16,961 nucleotides of DNA from an uncultured Clostridia bacterium (lineage in GTDB: Bacteria; Bacillota; Clostridia; Christensenellales; Borkfalkiaceae). Shown piece by piece: positions 14,087 to 16,961 of this stretch; within the stretch, counting starts at the first letter, position 1; each line of letters begins with the position of its first letter. The notes under the pieces are model-generated. The model did no database searches and was not told the DNA's origin. It was given only the letters and a program-made list of their open reading frames with translations. The stretch spans positions 1 through 16,961 of the forward strand of contig CALVLO010000011.1 in assembly GCA_944338265.1 (NCBI GenBank). Reading direction: 5' to 3'. Made by a program: the position numbers and the translations under genes.

Positions 14087-14934
14087 TCCGCCGCGGAACA
14101 TACGATTTGATCTGCAACATCTTGCTGATTTTCGCCGTGCTCGGCACGGCTGTCTGTTTGGGGCTTGGGCTGCGTGCGGCATTTTCCGTGCGGGCGCAAT
14201 TTCCCCTGTGCTGCGGGTTGGCGGCAGCTGCGGCGGTCTGCTTTGTGCTTCTTCCGCCCGATATTTTGGTGCATGAGCTGGGGCACGTCGCATTTGGTCT
14301 GTGCGCGGGGATGAAGTTCCCCGTCGTCCGCGTCGGGCGGTTTGAGTGCGGCAAAGGCGGCGTTCGCTACCGCTTCCGCGTGGGGACGGCGGGGGAGACC
14401 GCCGTTGTGCCGCGCGGCGGGGCGCATATGCAGGCGCGGCTCTTTTGTATGGCGCTCGGCGGCGCGCTTTTCAATGCGTTTTACGCCATCGCTGTGCTCG
14501 TGTTGTATGCAATCTTTCCGTATAGCCCCGCGGTCTTCTTTTTCAGCTGCTTTATGCCGCTCTCCTTTTACGATGCCGTCACCGCGCTGCTTCCCGCGTA
14601 CTGCGACGGCGGGCGGACGGATGGCGGCGTGCTTTTTGGGATCGTAAAGGGGGATGCGGAGACGGACGTCATGCTCCGCGTGCTCATCGCACAGGGCATC
14701 CTGCACAAGGGGAGCTATGCCGACGTGCCGCGCGCGCTCCTCTTTGAGGCGCCCGTCGTGCGGGAGGACTTGCCCGCCTTTGCGGCGCTCTTGTATCTGC
14801 GCTACCGCTTTGCCAAGGCGCACGGGGAAGAGGAGGAAGCCGCGCGGGCGCTTAGCCGCCTTGATGGGATCGAGGAGTATCTCGGCGCCGAGGAGCGGGA
14901 ATTTTTGCAAAAAGAAAAGAACTCCGCCCGTTAG
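14083..14934 (+). CDS. M50-like membrane zinc metallopeptidase
   Basis: The 283-residue membrane protein carries VHELGH (63-68), an HExxH zinc site at the end of a hydrophobic segment, and later LLPAYCDGGRTDGG (169-182). The latter resembles the second M50 motif (LPxxxxDG) that supplies the third zinc ligand. Predicted helices are about 10-31, 40-60, 122-145 and 148-172. A soluble C-terminal part of about 100 residues rich in charged helices follows (to 283). This suggests a site-2-type intramembrane protease or a related membrane metallopeptidase; the substrate is unknown and it is not a clear SpoIVFB or RseP (no PDZ domain seen). It is coupled to the phosphatase gene by ATGA. Its stop codon lies within the terminator hairpin. 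Confidence 0.72.
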   Translation: MIRRGTYDLICNILLIFAVLGTAVCLGLGLRAAFSVRAQFPLCCGLAAAAAVCFVLLPPDILVHELGHVAFGLCAGMKFPVVRVGRFECGKGGVRYRFRVGTAGETAVVPRGGAHMQARLFCMALGGALFNAFYAIAVLVLYAIFPYSPAVFFFSCFMPLSFYDAVTALLPAYCDGGRTDGGVLFGIVKGDAETDVMLRVLIAQGILHKGSYADVPRALLFEAPVVREDLPAFAALLYLRYRFAKAHGEEEEAARALSRLDGIEEYLGAEEREFLQKEKNSAR

Positions 14935-14949
14935 CGGAGTCCGTTTTTT
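14921..14949. terminator. Bidirectional terminator between the metallopeptidase and XRE genes
   Basis: ACTCCGC (14921-14927), loop CCGTTA and GCGGAGT (14934-14940) make a 7-bp stem. CCGTTTTTT follows on the plus strand, and TCTTTTCTTT follows on the minus strand. It overlaps the last codons of the metallopeptidase gene and lies 43 bp after the XRE stop, so it can serve both convergent genes. Confidence 0.85.
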
Positions 14950-14982
14950 GTTCTTGCCGCCTGCGCGGCTTGTGGGGTGCGG

Positions 14983-15186
14983 TCATTCGGCAAGCCCGAG
15001 CAGGTAGTCGGACGTGACGTTGAAATATCGTGCGATCTTGGCAATATTGGAAGCTGTCGGGTCACTTTTGTTTGTTTCCCAATAGCAGATGATTCCCAGA
15101 CTTACGCTCAGATCCCGTGCTACCGTCGCTTGCGAAAGGCCTCGTTCTTTCCTGAGTTCCATGAGACGTTCTGCGAAAATTTTCAT
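14983..15186 (-). CDS. XRE-family helix-turn-helix regulator
   Basis: The 67-residue protein is almost only a Cro/C1-type HTH domain. Helices run from FAERLMELRKERGLSQATVARDL, through the recognition helix region SLGIICYWETNKSDP, to ASNIAKIARYFNVTSDYLLGL. No C-terminal effector or dimerisation domain is present. It is transcribed away from the tyrosine phosphatase operon, with promoters close together in the shared gap, so it may control that operon or itself; this is inference from layout. The ATG is at the predicted transcription start, with no ribosome binding site, as in leaderless C1-type repressor genes. Confidence 0.9.
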   Translation of the reverse strand: MKIFAERLMELRKERGLSQATVARDLSVSLGIICYWETNKSDPTASNIAKIARYFNVTSDYLLGLAE

Positions 15187-15192
15187 AATTTT

Positions 15193-15221
15193 ATTATACT
15201 CGCTTTTTTGAGGTTTTGCAA
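15193..15221 (-). promoter_or_regulatory. Sigma-A promoter of the XRE gene
   Basis: On the minus strand TTGCAA (15221-15216), a 17-bp spacer and TATAAT (15198-15193) match consensus. Six bases (AAAATT) separate the -10 box from the ATG, so transcription should begin at or within one base of the start codon. Confidence 0.82.
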
Positions 15222-15238
15222 CAATTTCACGCTATAAT
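15208..15238 (+). promoter_or_regulatory. Candidate promoter of the phosphatase-GH127 operon
   Basis: A perfect TATAAT lies at 15233-15238. The best -35 is TTGAGG at 15208-15213 with a long 19-bp spacer, so the promoter may be weak or activator-dependent. The predicted start is about 15245. It overlaps the -35 region of the divergent XRE promoter, so a regulator bound there could affect both. Confidence 0.5.
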
Positions 15239-15247
15239 TTGGCGTTT

Positions 15248-15310
15248 ATGCCCCATACTTTGCCAAAAATCGGGGTGCGGGGGGATTTGCAAAATGCGGC
15301 GGGGGGATAG
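15248..15310 (+). CDS. Possible 20-codon leader peptide ORF
   Basis: ATG at 15248 opens MPHTLPKIGVRGDLQNAAGG and stops at TAG 15308-15310. It begins about 3 nt after the predicted transcription start and so would have no ribosome binding site. Its stop codon touches the AGGTGAAAGG ribosome binding site of the phosphatase gene. No similarity to a known attenuator peptide is seen and chance is possible for so short an ORF. Confidence 0.25.
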   Translation: MPHTLPKIGVRGDLQNAAGG

Positions 15311-15318
15311 GTGAAAGG

Positions 15319-15780
15319 ATGAAAAAGATAAAAATTTTGTTTGTGTGCCACGGCAATATCTGCCGTTCGACGATGGCGGAGAGCGTGTTTTCGCACATGG
15401 TGAAGGCGGCGGGGGGATCTGATCTGTTTGAGATCTCTTCGGCGGCGACGCACACGGACGAGCTCGGCAATCCGCCGCACTACGGCACGCGGGAAAAGCT
15501 TGCGCGGGAGGGCATCCCGCTTGTTCCGCACCGCGCGCGGCTGCTGACGCGCGCCGACGGGGCGTATTACGACTTTATCATCGGCATGGACGAAGAGAAT
15601 GCCCGTCACATGCGGCGCATCCTCGGCGATTGCAAGGCAAAGGTGTGTTTGCTCCTCGATTTTACCGCCGCGCCCCGCGCGATCGCCGATCCGTGGTACA
15701 CGGGCAATTTCGATGAGACGTTTGACGACGTGACGGAGGGCTGCGCGGCGCTCTTGAAGTATGTATCGGGGGAAGTATGA
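15319..15780 (+). CDS. Low-molecular-weight protein tyrosine phosphatase
   Basis: The 153-residue protein has the family's N-terminal P-loop CHGNICRS (Cys10 nucleophile, Arg16) after strand KILFV, and the general acid Asp124 in ADPWYTGNF. It is full length for the family. The residue after CRS is Thr instead of the usual Pro. Such enzymes remove phosphate from tyrosine, and in some bacteria from arginine, of cytoplasmic or membrane-kinase targets; no partner kinase is in the window. The ATG follows AGGTGAAAGG immediately. It overlaps the next gene by ATGA, an unusual pairing with a glycoside hydrolase. Confidence 0.93.
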   Translation: MKKIKILFVCHGNICRSTMAESVFSHMVKAAGGSDLFEISSAATHTDELGNPPHYGTREKLAREGIPLVPHRARLLTRADGAYYDFIIGMDEENARHMRRILGDCKAKVCLLLDFTAAPRAIADPWYTGNFDETFDDVTEGCAALLKYVSGEV

Positions 15781-16961
15781 ACAATTTGAAACTTACGGCG
15801 CTGCCGCTCGGGAGCATCCTTCCCGAGGATGAATATCTCAAAAACGCGCTCGCCAAAGAGGTGCGCTATCTTCTCGCGCTCGAGGAAGGGCGCTTTTTGG
15901 CGGGCTTTTACGAGAATGCGGGGCTTAAAACTTCCTATGTCCGCTATGGCGGATGGGAGGGGATGCTCATCGCGGGGCACGCGGCGGGGCACTATCTCTC
16001 CGCGCTGGCGCAGGGCGTTGCCAACCGCGGCGTGAGCGAGGAAGATCGCGCCCGCCTGCATGCAAAGCTCGTGCGCATGGTGGACGGGCTTGCGGAATGC
16101 CAGGCGCATTCTAAGGGGAAGGCGGGCTTTTTATGGGCGGCGCCGCGCACGCGGGAGGGCGGCGTCGAGGCGCAGTTCGATCATGTTGAAGCGGGCAAGA
16201 CGAATATCATAACGCAGGCGTGGGTGCCGTGGTATACGATGCACAAGCTGCTTGCGGGGCTCATCGACTGCTGCACCCTTGCGCATTATGCACCCGCGCT
16301 TGCAGTGGCGCGTGCGCTCGGCGATTGGGTGGCAGAACGCGCCCTCGGGTGGAGCGAGGAGACGCGCGCCCGCGTCCTTTCCGTAGAGTATGGCGGCATG
16401 AACGATTGTATGTACGCGCTCTTTTCGCTCACGGGAGACGAGCGGCATGCGCGCGCCGCGCACGTTTTTGACGAGGAGCCGCTCTTTGACCGCATCCTTA
16501 CGGAGGGGAAGGACGTCTTAAAAGACCGCCATGCCAATACGACCATCCCCAAGATCTTGGGCGCGCTCGGGCGGTATGTTTGTCTGCACGGCGCGCTGCT
16601 CGGCGGCGAGAGGGTGGATGCCGCGCGCTATCTCCATGTGGCGGAGGCGTTTTTCCGCATGGTCGTGGAGCGGCATACCTATGTGACGGGCGGAAATTCC
16701 GAATGGGAACACTTCGGCGCCGACGGCGCGCTCAATGCCGAGCGCACCAACTGCAATTGCGAGACGTGCAACGTCTATAACATGCTCAAGCTCGCGCGTC
16801 TGCTCTTTTGCGTGACGGGCGATAAGCGCTATACCGATTATTACGATAACGCTTTTACCAATTCCATTCTCTCTTCGCAAAACCCCGAAACGGGGATGAC
16901 GACGTATTTTCAGCCGATGGCGGGCGGATTTTTTAAGGTGTTTTCCCGCCCGTTCGATAAG
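15777..16961 (+). CDS. GH127-family beta-L-arabinofuranosidase (3' end beyond window)
   Basis: The frame is open for 395 codons to the window edge. Features match the GH127 / DUF1680 group: YGGWEGMLIAGHAAGHYLSALA (57-78), WVPWYTMHKLLAGLIDC (149-165), EYGGMND (204-210), TGGNSEWEHF (304-313) and NCETCNVYNMLKLARLLF (327-344). Glu329 and Cys331 correspond to zinc ligands of characterised GH127 enzymes; the paired cysteines that include the nucleophile should follow shortly after the cut end (PFDK). These enzymes release terminal beta-L-arabinofuranose from plant glycans. No signal peptide is seen, so it is probably cytoplasmic and acts on imported oligosaccharides. The start overlaps the phosphatase stop (ATGA) and has GGGGGAA upstream. 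Confidence 0.88.
   Translation, partial: MNNLKLTALPLGSILPEDEYLKNALAKEVRYLLALEEGRFLAGFYENAGLKTSYVRYGGWEGMLIAGHAAGHYLSALAQGVANRGVSEEDRARLHAKLVRMVDGLAECQAHSKGKAGFLWAAPRTREGGVEAQFDHVEAGKTNIITQAWVPWYTMHKLLAGLIDCCTLAHYAPALAVARALGDWVAERALGWSEETRARVLSVEYGGMNDCMYALFSLTGDERHARAAHVFDEEPLFDRILTEGKDVLKDRHANTTIPKILGALGRYVCLHGALLGGERVDAARYLHVAEAFFRMVVERHTYVTGGNSEWEHFGADGALNAERTNCNCETCNVYNMLKLARLLFCVTGDKRYTDYYDNAFTNSILSSQNPETGMTTYFQPMAGGFFKVFSRPFDK

Noticed and set aside
13133..14293. 386-residue minus-strand ORF
   Set aside because: Antisense to the divIC-like, Ppx/GppA and metallopeptidase genes; composition is Arg/Ala/Pro-rich shadow sequence.

Overview
The window looks like a chromosomal segment of a GC-rich, probably uncultured spore-forming Firmicute of the Clostridia. 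Supporting this are the secG-rnr-smpB and yabP-yabQ-divIC gene orders, sporulation genes, consensus sigma-A promoters (TTGACA-N17-TATAAT types), strong AGGAGG-like ribosome binding sites and a CCA-encoding tRNA. A Christensenellales-like lineage is possible, but that is inference. Gene content is mostly housekeeping and densely packed. The more unusual material is at the left end and around 15.2-15.8 kb.

Left end (1-487): an intact tRNA-Arg(CCT) is preceded by a tandem array of 127-bp units. Each unit is a degenerate tRNA-Arg copy whose T-loop is interrupted by about 45 nt of tight hairpins. A 21-bp copy of the tRNA 3' end recurs 143 bp downstream, bracketing another small palindromic element. 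Two rho-independent terminators follow.

Minus-strand operon (488-5726): secG, rnr, smpB, metY, metA, transcribed from a promoter at 5759-5787. Protein export, RNA decay and trans-translation genes are followed without a riboswitch by a two-step methionine branch. MetA has the acetyl-CoA-type Glu111, and MetY uses O-acetylhomoserine.

Plus-strand operon (5908-10355): an AroK-family kinase, a PanE/ApbA-family reductase, gltX, thyA and folA, tightly spaced or overlapping and closed by a UUCG-loop terminator. Its near-perfect promoter puts the predicted transcription start at the aroK ATG, so a leaderless mRNA is likely.

typA (10456-12282) has its own promoter and terminator. Next comes a sporulation/division cluster: yabP, yabQ, a divIC-like gene, a Ppx/GppA-family phosphatase and an M50-like membrane metallopeptidase (12388-14934). 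A second promoter lies inside yabQ. A bidirectional terminator separates this cluster from a small minus-strand XRE regulator (14983-15186), also predicted leaderless.

Divergent from that regulator is a low-molecular-weight protein tyrosine phosphatase gene, translationally coupled by ATGA to a GH127-family beta-L-arabinofuranosidase that runs off the window. A 20-codon leader ORF may precede the phosphatase. No CRISPR array, transposase or phage gene was seen, and I found no clear novel multi-gene system. The tRNA-derived repeat array is the strongest candidate for something undescribed.
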